Origin: Thermoflexus hugenholtzii JAD2
GTDB lineage: Bacteria > Chloroflexota > Anaerolineae > Thermoflexales > Thermoflexaceae
Direction: 5' to 3'
DNA length: 64,000 nucleotides
Assembly (NCBI RefSeq): GCF_900187885.1
Contig: NZ_FYEK01000027.1
Location: 1 to 64,000 of the forward strand
Each line of letters begins with the position of its first letter. The stretch's first letter is position 1. The notes below the pieces were generated by a model. It did no database searches. It had not been told where the DNA came from and was given only the letters and a program-made list of their open reading frames with translations. The position numbers and the translations under genes are program-made. Shown in pieces: positions 17,998 to 26,755 of this stretch.

Positions 17998-18953
17998 GGG
18001 GAAACTTCCAGCAGGACCTTCAGCACCCCCTTGCGGGCGGCGTGCTCGAAGGCCTTGTCGGCCTCCTGCAGGGGGTAACGGGCGTGGATCAACGGCTGGA
18101 CGTCCACCAGCCCCTGGCCCAGGAGGCGGAGGGCCGGCTCGAAAGGCCCGCAGCGGGATCCGATCACCGCCACCTCGTCCACGGCAACCATGGTGAGGTT
18201 GGTTTCGACGGTGCCGTGATAGGTGCTCTTCAGCACCAGAGTTCCCCGGGGGCGCACCCAGCGGCGGGCCAGATGAAAGCCTTCGGGGGAGCCGGTGCAT
18301 TCCACCACCACATCGGCGGAGAGCTCGTCTACGTCCTCCACGTGGGCCACCGGGATCCCGCGTCGGGCCAGCAGGGCCAGCTTGTTCGGGTTCCGGCCCA
18401 CGACGAGCAGGTCGCAACCGGTGAGCTGCAGGACCTGGGCGACGAGGTTGCCCAGCTTGCCGTCGCCCAGCACCACCACCCGATCCGTGGGGTGGATGTG
18501 GATCTGCTCGGGGATCTCCAGGGCGGCGGCCAGGGGCTCGACGAACACGGCCGCTTCATCCGGGATCTCAGGGGGCACCTCGTGCAGGTTCACCACCGGC
18601 AGGAGGAGATACTCCGCGAAGGCCCCATCCCGCCCGGAGATGCCCAGGGTCGTCCGGTTCGGGCAGTGGGTGGGCCGTCCGGCGCGGCACGTAGGGCAGA
18701 CGCCGCAGGCGGCGTTGATCTCACCCACCACCCGCTTCCCCACCCACTCGGGATGATCCGGGGCCTCTTCGACGACGCCGACGAACTCATGGCCGGGCAC
18801 GCCGCGGAAGTTCAGGTAACCTCGCATCAGCTCCAGGTCGGTGTTGCAGATGCCGGCCAGCTTTACCCGGATCCGCGCCTCCCCGGACGGCGGGGAAGGG
18901 GTGGGATAGTCTCGCCGGATCTCCAGGCCACGGTTCAGGTAGACGGCCCACAT
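17994..18953 (-). CDS. Zinc-dependent medium-chain alcohol dehydrogenase
   Basis: 319 residues. N-terminal catalytic GroES-like domain with CNTD (catalytic Cys) and PGHEFVG, structural zinc loop CGVCPTCRAGRPTHC (four Cys), then a Rossmann domain with VVVLGDGKLGNLVAQ. Expected to oxidise an alcohol or polyol with NAD(P); substrate unknown. Somewhat shorter than typical (~345). It is the first gene of the group with pgeF and the metallophosphoesterase. Confidence 0.88.
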   Translation of the reverse strand: MWAVYLNRGLEIRRDYPTPSPPSGEARIRVKLAGICNTDLELMRGYLNFRGVPGHEFVGVVEEAPDHPEWVGKRVVGEINAACGVCPTCRAGRPTHCPNRTTLGISGRDGAFAEYLLLPVVNLHEVPPEIPDEAAVFVEPLAAALEIPEQIHIHPTDRVVVLGDGKLGNLVAQVLQLTGCDLLVVGRNPNKLALLARRGIPVAHVEDVDELSADVVVECTGSPEGFHLARRWVRPRGTLVLKSTYHGTVETNLTMVAVDEVAVIGSRCGPFEPALRLLGQGLVDVQPLIHARYPLQEADKAFEHAARKGVLKVLLEVSP

Positions 18954-19205
18954 GAACGCTCCTCCCGCTCAGGGAGATGGCCCCGAGGCGTCCGCCACCG
19001 GAAACCGCCTTCGGGCTTCTGAGTTTTCCCTTATTTTAATCGAAGCGGACGCCTGCCGCTTTTCCTCGCTCTCTGCTCTATTGGGAGCCTTCGTGCTTCC
19101 CATCCGCGGATGGCTCCCTCGCTCCCTCCTCGACGTCGGGCGCGCCCCGAGCGGCCCCGCATATCCCAGATAACCCAAACGCTCCGTTAAGGTTTCCCAA
19201 ATCCC
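18954..19205. other. Divergent intergenic region with structured DNA
   Basis: Separates the minus-strand dehydrogenase from the dcw cluster. It holds a TAAAAT box on the minus strand near 19033-19038, a possible -10 for the dehydrogenase but with no clear -35, and a nested inverted repeat: GGGAGCC (19083-19089) with GGCTCCC (19112-19118) enclosing the palindrome CATCCGCGGATG (19101-19112). No coding frame is convincing here. Confidence 0.4.
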
Positions 19206-19233
19206 TTGTGCAGGTGGGGCGGATTCATATAAT
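19206..19233 (+). promoter_or_regulatory. Promoter of the dcw cluster
   Basis: TTGTGC (19206-19211), a 16-base spacer and a perfect TATAAT (19228-19233). Transcription would start near 19240, leaving a leader of ~95 bases before mraZ. Confidence 0.75.
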
Positions 19234-19244
19234 GGAGGCGTAGA

Positions 19245-19270
19245 GTGGGGAGAAGTGGAGGAGAGTGGTG
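19245..19270 (+). promoter_or_regulatory. Probable MraZ operator: three TGGNG repeats at 10-bp spacing
   Basis: GTGGGG (19245), GTGGAG (19255) and GTGGTG (19265) recur exactly every ten bases just after the predicted transcription start. MraZ proteins are known to bind direct TGGGN repeats with 5-base spacers ahead of their own operon, so this fits autoregulation of the cluster. Confidence 0.65.
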
Positions 19271-19333
19271 GGGGCGAGAGGGCGGCGCAAGGCGGAAGCG
19301 GAGCGGCCGGTGGCTTCCCCGGGGGAGACCCCG

Positions 19334-19762
19334 ATGTTCCTGGGGGAATACCGGCATGGGATCGACGCGAAGGGACGGATGTTTCTCCCCGCGCGCTATC
19401 GCCCCTTTTTTGCGGCGGGGGCGGTGCTGACCCGGGGCCTGGAGCCCTGCCTGTATCTGTTCACGCTCCCGGAGTGGCACCGCGTCGCGGAGCGAATCCG
19501 CCAGCTGCCCCTGACCGCCCCCGAGGCGCGGGAGTGGCGCCGTTTCTTCTTCGGAGGGGCCTTCGATGTGGTCCCCGACGAGCAGGGCCGCATCCTTATC
19601 CCAGCCTCCCTCCGGGCCTACGCCGGCCTGGAAGGTCAGGCGGTCATCGTCGGGGTTCATACCTACCTGGAGATCTGGTCTCCATCCGCATGGCAGGAGA
19701 TCCTGGAGCGCTTTCAGAACGGCCGCATCCCGCCCGAGCACTGGATCGGGTTGCAGGTGTAG
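19334..19762 (+). CDS. mraZ: Transcriptional regulator MraZ
   Basis: A 142-residue DNA-binding regulator of the division and cell-wall cluster with two AbrB-like SpoVT/MraZ repeats: [23 protein letters not shown] and [21 protein letters not shown]. The D-x-K/Q-G-R-x-x-x-P signature is present in both halves. ATG 19334 is preferred over an upstream GTG in frame because it starts the conserved region and GGGGGAG precedes it. Confidence 0.95.
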   Translation: MFLGEYRHGIDAKGRMFLPARYRPFFAAGAVLTRGLEPCLYLFTLPEWHRVAERIRQLPLTAPEAREWRRFFFGGAFDVVPDEQGRILIPASLRAYAGLEGQAVIVGVHTYLEIWSPSAWQEILERFQNGRIPPEHWIGLQV

Positions 19763-19799
19763 CGGATCGGATCCGGCGGAATCCCTGAGCAGCGGCACG

Positions 19800-20750
19800 A
19801 TGCACATCCCGGTTCTGTTGCGCGAAGTGCTGGAGGGCTTGCAGGTCCGCCCGGGCGGCGTCTACATCGACGCCACCGTGGGCGGCGGGGGACACGCCGC
19901 AGCCATCCTGGAGCGCTCCGCGCCGGATGGCCGCCTGCTGGGGATCGATCGGGACCCGGAGGTGCTGGAGCGGGCGCGGGAGCGCCTGCGCCCCTTCGGC
20001 GAACGCGCGATCCTGGTCCACGGCTCTTACGCGGAGCTGCGGCGGATCGCGGTGCGCTATGACTTCCTGGAGGTCGACGGGATCCTGTTCGACTTGGGGC
20101 TCTCGTCGTGGCAGCTCTCGGATCCCCATCGGGGGTTCAGCTTTCAGATCGAGGGCCCCCTGGACATGCGCTACGACCCGGGCCATGGGATCCCGGCGGC
20201 GGAGATCGTGAACCGGTGGCCAGAGAAGCAGCTGGCGGAGGTGATCCGGCGCTATGGGGAGGAGCGCTTCGCCCGGCGCATCGCCCGGGCCATCGTGCGA
20301 AACCGGCCCATCCGCACCACCACGGAGCTGGCGGAGCTGATCGCCCGGGTGGTCGGGCGTGGACGGGAGGATCAGCATCCGGCGACGCGGACGTTCCTGG
20401 CCCTGCGGATCGCCGTCAACGAGGAGCTGCAGGCGTTGGAGCAGGCCCTCCCCCAGGCGGTCTCCCTGCTCCGGCCCGGAGGGCGCCTGGCGGTGATCGC
20501 CTTCCATTCCCTGGAGGATCGCATCGTGAAGACGTTCTTCCAGCGCGAATCCCGGGATTGCCTCTGCCCGCCGCAGGTCCCGGTTTGCACGTGCGGGCAT
20601 CGGGCCACCCTGCGCCTGGTGACCCGCAAGCCCATCCGTCCGTCCGAGGAGGAGGTCCAGATCAACCCGCGGGCGCGCAGCGCGCGCCTGCGCATCGCCG
20701 AGCGACTGGAAGATCCCACACGAATCGTTCGCGGTGTGCTTGGACGATGA
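19800..20750 (+). CDS. rsmH: 16S rRNA (cytosine-1402-N4)-methyltransferase
   Basis: S-adenosylmethionine-dependent methylation of C1402 in the ribosomal P site. 316 residues start with [14 protein letters not shown]; the SAM site [14 protein letters not shown] is at ~24-37, [11 protein letters not shown] and DMRYDP follow, and the C-terminal [10 protein letters not shown] and RARSARLR motifs are present. Stop overlaps the next start (ATGA). Confidence 0.96.
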   Translation: MHIPVLLREVLEGLQVRPGGVYIDATVGGGGHAAAILERSAPDGRLLGIDRDPEVLERARERLRPFGERAILVHGSYAELRRIAVRYDFLEVDGILFDLGLSSWQLSDPHRGFSFQIEGPLDMRYDPGHGIPAAEIVNRWPEKQLAEVIRRYGEERFARRIARAIVRNRPIRTTTELAELIARVVGRGREDQHPATRTFLALRIAVNEELQALEQALPQAVSLLRPGGRLAVIAFHSLEDRIVKTFFQRESRDCLCPPQVPVCTCGHRATLRLVTRKPIRPSEEEVQINPRARSARLRIAERLEDPTRIVRGVLGR

Positions 20751-21055
20751 GCCGCCGACGACGGGTGTTGCTGACAACGGTGGGGGGGATCCTGTTCATC
20801 GCGGCCTTCTCCCTTCTGTTCACACTGCTCTCCACGGCTGCGGTGGAACAGGGGCAGATCGTTCAGCAGCTCCGCGAGGTCCGCGCGGCGCTGGAGCGGG
20901 AGAACGCGGCCATGGAGGAGATCATCGCCCGGGAGAGCGCGATCCCACGCCTGGTGGAGCGGGCCCGCGCCCTGGGCTTCCTCCCGGGGGAGGGCGCTTC
21001 GGCGCTCCCCCTTTCCCTGCCGGCGCCACGCCCGACGCCGGGGATGCGGCCATGA
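20747..21055 (+). CDS. FtsL/DivIC-like division protein
   Basis: 102 residues: basic start (SRRRR), one membrane helix ([22 protein letters not shown]), an extracytoplasmic coiled coil (about 32-65) and a short Pro-rich tail. This is the FtsL layout and position, between rsmH and the class B PBP. Sequence is too variable to separate FtsL from DivIC. Four-base ATGA overlaps on both sides. Confidence 0.8.
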   Translation: MSRRRRVLLTTVGGILFIAAFSLLFTLLSTAAVEQGQIVQQLREVRAALERENAAMEEIIARESAIPRLVERARALGFLPGEGASALPLSLPAPRPTPGMRP

Positions 21056-22809
21056 GGGAGGCCTCGCTCCCCCTGCGCTGGCAGCCGGCCGCGTTCGCCC
21101 CCGCCCTGATCCTGGGGCTGGTGGTGATCCGGCTGATCTATTTGTCGTTTTATGCGCCGGGAGGGCTTCTCGGGGTTCAGACGCTGGAGCTCCGCCTGGA
21201 GGCCCGCCGCGGCCGTATCCTGGATCGGAGAGAGGCGGTGCTGGCCCTGGATGTCCCGCGTTATCAGGTCGTCCTGGAATATCGACCCATCGCCTATGGG
21301 GGGGATCCAGAACGGCGGGCGGTATGGCTGCGCCGGGTGGATGAGGTTCTGAGTCCGCTGCTGGGCTTCTCCGTCCAGGAGGCCGCCCGGAGCTGGCCCG
21401 ACACTTGGTGGCAGCTCCCGATCGCCTGGGAGGTGCCGGAGGACCTCGCCCGGGTGATCGCCCGTCGCATCGAAGAGGCCGGGCTGCGGGGGGTCCGGGT
21501 GATGCCTTACTGGAAGCGGATGTACCCGGAGGGCGCATTGCTCGGCCCGGTGACGGGCTTCGTCGTCTTCGGATCGGACGCCCGAGGTGTGGAGGGGCGG
21601 CGAGGGGCCAGCGGGGTGGAGCGGGCTTATGATGGGGTGTTGAGCGGGAGGGCGGTGATCCTGCGGGTGCCGGTGGATGCCGAGGGGCGCCCCCTGCCGC
21701 TGGAGGAGGCGGCCCTGGAGGAGCCGGAGCCCGGCGGGGACGTGGTCCTCACGCTGGACCGAACGATCCAGGCGGTGGTGGCGGAGGAGCTGGCCCGGGG
21801 CCTTCAGGAGAGCGGAGCCCAGCGCGGGGACGCTCTGGTCCTGCGCCCGCGCACCGGGGAGATCCTGGCCATGGTCAGCCTGCCCGCCTTCGATCCCAAC
21901 GCGCCGGAGACCCTGGAGCGCAACGCGCGCAATCCGATCGTCCAGGATCTGTATGAGCCGGGCTCGGTCTTCAAGATCCTGACGATGGCGGCCGCCCTGG
22001 AGGCCGGCGTCGTCCGCCCGGAGACCCGTTATATGGATCAGGGGTGCGTGGAGTTCGGAGGGGCCCCGATCTGCAACTGGGATCGGGATCGCTATCCCGG
22101 AGGGCGGGGCTGGCTGGATATGACCGAGCTGTTGATCTACTCCCGCAACGTGGGCGCTGCGTATCTGGTCCGCCTTCTGGGCCCGGAGCGCTTCTACGCG
22201 GCGCTGCATGCCTTCGGGATCGGGGAACCAACCGATGTGGATCTGCCCTATGAGACAGCGGGCCGGCTCCGGGCCTATGGAGATCCGGATTGGAGGGAGG
22301 CGGACCTGGGGCGCCAGTCCTTTGGCCAGGCGGTGTCCGTGACCCCACTGCAGATGGCGGTGGCCGTCTCCGCGGTGGCCAACGACGGCCTGATCATGCG
22401 GCCCTTCATCGTGCGGGAGCTCCGAACCACCCAGGGGATCCAACGCGTTGAGCCCCGAGTCCGGCGGCGGGCCATCTCGGCCGAGACGGCGCGGACCCTG
22501 CGGGAGATGCTCGCGGCGGTGATCGAGCGGGAGGCGGTGAAGGCCCGGGTGCCGGGCTACCGGATGGCGGGCAAGACCGGGACGGCGCAGATCCCCACGC
22601 CGGTGGGCTACGATCCCCGGGACACCATCGCCTCGTTTGTGGGGTTCGGCCCGGTGGAGGATCCCCAGGTGCTGATCCTGGTGAAGCTGGATCGGCCCCG
22701 GCGCTCCCCCTGGGGCTCGGAGGAAGCCGCTCCGGTCTTCGCCCGGATCGCGGCGCGGATCCTCCCGATGCTGGGGATCCCGCCCTCGGGCTCCCCGGAG
22801 GGCCGGTGA
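21052..22809 (+). CDS. Class B penicillin-binding protein (FtsI/PBP2 family)
   Basis: A 585-residue septal or elongation transpeptidase. One N-terminal membrane anchor, a dimerisation/pedestal domain from RRGRILDRREAVLALD, then the transpeptidase domain with active-site SVFK in YEPGSVFKI, SRN in IYSRNVG and KTG in AGKTGTAQ. No PASTA domain. Position after ftsL points to FtsI, cross-linking septal peptidoglycan with FtsW. Confidence 0.92.
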   Translation: MREASLPLRWQPAAFAPALILGLVVIRLIYLSFYAPGGLLGVQTLELRLEARRGRILDRREAVLALDVPRYQVVLEYRPIAYGGDPERRAVWLRRVDEVLSPLLGFSVQEAARSWPDTWWQLPIAWEVPEDLARVIARRIEEAGLRGVRVMPYWKRMYPEGALLGPVTGFVVFGSDARGVEGRRGASGVERAYDGVLSGRAVILRVPVDAEGRPLPLEEAALEEPEPGGDVVLTLDRTIQAVVAEELARGLQESGAQRGDALVLRPRTGEILAMVSLPAFDPNAPETLERNARNPIVQDLYEPGSVFKILTMAAALEAGVVRPETRYMDQGCVEFGGAPICNWDRDRYPGGRGWLDMTELLIYSRNVGAAYLVRLLGPERFYAALHAFGIGEPTDVDLPYETAGRLRAYGDPDWREADLGRQSFGQAVSVTPLQMAVAVSAVANDGLIMRPFIVRELRTTQGIQRVEPRVRRRAISAETARTLREMLAAVIEREAVKARVPGYRMAGKTGTAQIPTPVGYDPRDTIASFVGFGPVEDPQVLILVKLDRPRRSPWGSEEAAPVFARIAARILPMLGIPPSGSPEGR

Positions 22810-22846
22810 CCTTGGCTTCCGGCCAGTGTGTTCAGGAGCGTTGGGG

Positions 22847-24286
22847 ATGGCGGAGAACAGCGGAATGCGTGTGGCGGTTCAGGGGATGACCCTGGCGGAT
22901 CTGGCGGAGGCGCTGAGCGGACGGCGCCCGCCCTGGGAGATCCCGATCCGCCATGTGTCCATCGACTCCCGGGTCTGCGGGGAGGGGGATGTGTTCATCG
23001 CCCTGCCGGGGGAGCGGACCGACGGCCATCGCTATGTCGGGGACGCCTTCCAGCGCGGGGCGATCGCCGCCCTGGTCCATCAGGAGGTGTCCGAGGGGGC
23101 GATGCAGGTGGACCTGGAGCGAGGGCCCTGGCCGGAGTCCCTGGAGCTCCCGGTTTGCTTTCGGGTCTCGCAGACCCTGGAGGCCCTCCACCGGTGGGCG
23201 GGATGGTGGCGGGCGCGCTTCCCGGTGCGGGTGATCGGGATCACGGGGAGCGTGGGGAAGACCAGCACGAAGGAGCTGACCTGGGCTGTGCTCTCCCGGC
23301 GTTACGAGACGTTGAAGAGCGAAGGGAACTTAAACAGCGAGATCGGTCTGCCCCTGATGTTGCTCCGTCTGACGCCGCGCCATCAGCGGGCGGTGCTGGA
23401 GATGGGGATGTATGCCCGGGGGGAGATCGCGGCCCTTTGCGCCATCGCCCGCCCCATCGTGGGCGTGGTCACCATGGTGGGCCCTGTCCATCTGGAGCGT
23501 CTGGGGAGCATGGAGGCCATCGCGGCGGCCAAGGCCGAGCTGGTGGAGGCCCTGCCCGAAGATGGGGTAGCCGTCCTCAATCGGGACGATCCTTACGTGC
23601 GGGAGATGGCGGGGCGGACCCAGGCGCGGGTGTTCTTTTACGGGCTGGATCCGGAGGCGGACCTGTGGGCGGATGAGATCGTGAGCGAAGGGCTGGAGGG
23701 AATCCGCTTCGATCTTCATTATCGGGGAGAGACCTTCCGGCGGGTGCGGGTCTCCCTGCTGGGCCGGCACAGCGTGCACACCGCCCTGCGGGCGATCGCC
23801 GTGGGGGTCCTGGAGGGGTTGACCTGGGATGAGATCTTCGCCGGCCTGCGGGACCCGCGGGCGCAGCTGCGCCTGGTGGCGGTGCCCGGGCTGAACGGCT
23901 CGATCATCCTGGACGACACTTACAACGCCAGCCCGCCATCGATGCTGGCCGCGCTGAACCTGCTGGCGGAGCTGGAGGGCCGCAAGATCGCGGTGCTGGG
24001 GGACATGCTGGAGCTGGGGACATATGAGGTCGAGGGGCACCGGCTGGTGGGCGGGCGAGCGGGGACGGTGGTGGATCTCCTGATCACCGTGGGGCCTCGG
24101 GCACGCATCATCGCCCGGGAGGCGATGGCGGTGGGCCTGCCGGCGGGCCGGGTGTGGGTCTGCGACTCGAACGCCGAGGCCATCGAGATCCTCCGCCGCA
24201 TCCTGAAGCCCGGCGATGTGGTCCTGGTGAAGGGCTCCCGGGGCCTGCGCATGGAGGAGATCGTGAACGCCCTGTGTGAGGGATAA
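22847..24286 (+). CDS. murF: UDP-MurNAc-tripeptide--D-Ala-D-Ala ligase
   Basis: Adds D-Ala-D-Ala to the peptide of the peptidoglycan precursor, in the cytoplasm. 479 residues with the N-terminal MurF/E-type domain (DSRVCGEGDVFIAL, GERTDGHRY), ATP-binding GITGSVGKTSTKE, the central ligase motif EMGMYARGEIA and the C-terminal DDTYNASPPSM. GGAG stands seven bases before ATG 22847. MurE, which normally precedes it, is missing. Confidence 0.93.
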   Translation: MAENSGMRVAVQGMTLADLAEALSGRRPPWEIPIRHVSIDSRVCGEGDVFIALPGERTDGHRYVGDAFQRGAIAALVHQEVSEGAMQVDLERGPWPESLELPVCFRVSQTLEALHRWAGWWRARFPVRVIGITGSVGKTSTKELTWAVLSRRYETLKSEGNLNSEIGLPLMLLRLTPRHQRAVLEMGMYARGEIAALCAIARPIVGVVTMVGPVHLERLGSMEAIAAAKAELVEALPEDGVAVLNRDDPYVREMAGRTQARVFFYGLDPEADLWADEIVSEGLEGIRFDLHYRGETFRRVRVSLLGRHSVHTALRAIAVGVLEGLTWDEIFAGLRDPRAQLRLVAVPGLNGSIILDDTYNASPPSMLAALNLLAELEGRKIAVLGDMLELGTYEVEGHRLVGGRAGTVVDLLITVGPRARIIAREAMAVGLPAGRVWVCDSNAEAIEILRRILKPGDVVLVKGSRGLRMEEIVNALCEG

Positions 24287-24344
24287 AGGAAGGCGGCGGG
24301 GTTGCCGGCCCGTCGGTCTCATTCCCGCTGGACAAGGAGGTCGA

Positions 24345-25367
24345 GTGGCGCAGGCGCTGTTCATGGGCGGTCTGTCCTTCCTGCTGGCGGTGATCTGGGG
24401 GCCGCCGCTGATCCGCTGGCTGCGGGCCAACGGGGTTGGGAAGAAGATCCGGATCGAGGGGCCACGCACGCATCAGGTGAAGGTGGGGACGCCCACCATG
24501 GGCGGCCTGATGATCGTGTTGCCGGTGGTGAGCCTGACCCTCGTCCTGAACCTTGGGAACCTGATCGCCAACACCGCGGCCGGACGGGCGTTCCTGCGTC
24601 AGATGGGCTGGACAGGGGATCAGTTGATTGGGCGATCGATCCTGGTGCCGGTGGCGGCCATGCTGGCCTTCGGGGCCCTGGGGGCGGTGGACGACTGGAT
24701 GGGCACGCGGGGGGGCAATGGGTTGCTGGCCCGCCACAAGTTCCCGATCCAGATCGTCCTGGGGACCGCGCTGGCGCTGGTGCTGCACTTCGGGATGGGC
24801 CTGCGCAGCATGGCCATCCCCACGGTGCCCCAGAAGATCGACATCGGGTTGTTTTACCTGCCCATCGCCGTGTTCATCATCGTGGGCTCGGCCAACGCGA
24901 TCAACCTCACCGATGGGCTGGATGGCCTGGCGGGGATCATCACGGCCACGTCGTTCATCGCCTACGGGGTGATCGCCTATCTCCAGGGCCAGATCTATCT
25001 GGCCACCTTCGCCTTCATCGTGGTGGGGGCCTGCATGGCCTTCCTGTGGTTCAACGCGCACCCGGCCCAGCTGTTCATGGGGGATGTGGGCTCCCAGGCC
25101 CTGGGGGCCACCCTGGGGGTGGTGGCGTTGATGACCGGGCAGTGGCTGCTGTTGCCGGTGATCGCCCTCATCCCGGTGGCTGAGACCCTCTCGGTCATCC
25201 TGCAGGTGGCTTACTTCAAGTGGACGAAGGGGAAGCGCCTGTTCCGGATGAGTCCGCTTCATCATCACTTCGAGCTGCTGGGCTGGTCGGAGACCCAGGT
25301 GGTGCAGCGGTTCTGGCTCATCGCCATCTGGTCGGCGATGATCGGCGTGGCCCTGGCGTTGCTGTGA
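24345..25367 (+). CDS. mraY: Phospho-MurNAc-pentapeptide transferase
   Basis: Makes lipid I at the inner membrane. 340 residues with ten predicted helices; catalytic motifs ALGAVDDWMG, NAINLTDGLDGLA and the FRMSPLHHHFEL loop are all present. The GTG at 24345 is chosen because AAGGAGG precedes it, though only by four bases; the next ATG (24363) would be too far away. Confidence 0.93.
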   Translation: MAQALFMGGLSFLLAVIWGPPLIRWLRANGVGKKIRIEGPRTHQVKVGTPTMGGLMIVLPVVSLTLVLNLGNLIANTAAGRAFLRQMGWTGDQLIGRSILVPVAAMLAFGALGAVDDWMGTRGGNGLLARHKFPIQIVLGTALALVLHFGMGLRSMAIPTVPQKIDIGLFYLPIAVFIIVGSANAINLTDGLDGLAGIITATSFIAYGVIAYLQGQIYLATFAFIVVGACMAFLWFNAHPAQLFMGDVGSQALGATLGVVALMTGQWLLLPVIALIPVAETLSVILQVAYFKWTKGKRLFRMSPLHHHFELLGWSETQVVQRFWLIAIWSAMIGVALALL

Positions 25368-25378
25368 GGTGAGGTCGG

Positions 25379-26755
25379 ATGCGGGAGCTCAGGGGCGCGC
25401 GGGTGGTCATCCTGGGGCTGGGGCGGCAGGGCACGGCCCTGGCCCGCTGGCTGGTGCGGCAGGGCGCCGAAGTCACGGTGAGCGATCGGCAGCCCGCGGA
25501 GCGCCTGGGGAGGTTCCTCCAGGCCCTGGAGGGTCTGCCGGTGCGTTATGTGCTGGGGGACCATCCCCTCTCTCTGTTGGAGGGCTGCGACCTCCTCTGC
25601 CTGAGCGGGGGAGTCCCTCTGGACATTCCCATCGTCCAGGAGGCCGTCCGGCGGGGGATCCCCCTGGCCAACGACGCCCAGCTGTTTCTGGAGCGGTGCC
25701 GGGGGTGGACGGCGGGAATCACCGGCACCTCGGGGAAGACGACGACGACCGCCCTGGTGGGGGCGATGTGCCAAGCGGCGGGCTTCCGCACCTGGGTGGG
25801 CGGCAACATCGGCAATCCCCTCATCGAGTTCGTGGAGGAGATCGGTCCGGAGGACCGCGTGATCCTGGAGCTGTCCAGCTTCCAGCTAGAGATCATGACA
25901 GTCAGCCCGCGGGTGGCGGCGGTGCTGAACATCGCGCCCAACCATCTGGACCGTCACAAGACCATGGAGGCTTACATCGCGGCCAAGCAGCGCATCCTGG
26001 ACTTCCAGGACGTTGAGGACGTGGCGGTTCTGGGGTATGACGACCCGAACGCCCGGTCCCTGGCGGCGGCGGTGCGGGGGCGGCTGCGGTTCTTCAGCCG
26101 CGAGCGGGAGGTGGCACGGGGAGCGTTCCTGCGGGAGGGAACCCTCTTCCTGCGCTTGGGCTCCGAGGCTTGGTCGATCTGTCGCGTGGAGGAGGTGCGC
26201 TTGCGGGGCCGTCATAACCTATGGAATGTCCTGGCGGCGGCGGCCGTGGCGGGCAGCCTGGGCGCGGACATCGGCGCCATCCGGGAGGCCGCCCTCACCT
26301 TCTCTGGGGTGCCGCACCGGCTGGAGCAGGTGCGGGAGGTGCGGGGCGTGCGCTATGTGAACGACTCGATCGCCACCACGCCGGAGCGGGTTCGGGTGGC
26401 CCTGGAGGCCTTTGAGGAGCCCATCGTGCTGCTGGCGGGCGGGCGGGATAAGGGTCTCCCCTGGGAGGAGACGGCGGAGGTCATCGCCCGCCGGGCTCGT
26501 GTGCTGATCGCCTTCGGGGAGCTGGGGGATCGCATCGTGGAGGCCGCCCGGGCGGCCCGCGCCCGGGTGGACGGGGTGGTTCTGGAGCATCTCGAGCGGG
26601 TGGCCACCCTGGAGGAGGCGGTGGCCCGGGCGGCCGGGCTGGCCCGGCCGGGAGAGGTGGTGCTCCTCTCCCCCGGGGGAACCAGCTTCGACGCTTATCG
26701 GGATTTTGAGGAGCGCGGCATGCATTTCCGTCAGCTGGTGGAGGCGCTGTCATGA
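25379..26755 (+). CDS. murD: UDP-MurNAc-L-alanine--D-glutamate ligase
   Basis: Adds D-Glu to UDP-MurNAc-L-Ala. 458 residues: N-terminal Rossmann domain (VILGLGRQGTALARWL), ATPase site GITGTSGKTTTTAL, ELSSFQLE, NIAPNHLDRH and the C-terminal NDSIATTPERVRVAL and GGRDKG. Stop overlaps ftsW (ATGA). Confidence 0.95.
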   Translation: MRELRGARVVILGLGRQGTALARWLVRQGAEVTVSDRQPAERLGRFLQALEGLPVRYVLGDHPLSLLEGCDLLCLSGGVPLDIPIVQEAVRRGIPLANDAQLFLERCRGWTAGITGTSGKTTTTALVGAMCQAAGFRTWVGGNIGNPLIEFVEEIGPEDRVILELSSFQLEIMTVSPRVAAVLNIAPNHLDRHKTMEAYIAAKQRILDFQDVEDVAVLGYDDPNARSLAAAVRGRLRFFSREREVARGAFLREGTLFLRLGSEAWSICRVEEVRLRGRHNLWNVLAAAAVAGSLGADIGAIREAALTFSGVPHRLEQVREVRGVRYVNDSIATTPERVRVALEAFEEPIVLLAGGRDKGLPWEETAEVIARRARVLIAFGELGDRIVEAARAARARVDGVVLEHLERVATLEEAVARAAGLARPGEVVLLSPGGTSFDAYRDFEERGMHFRQLVEALS

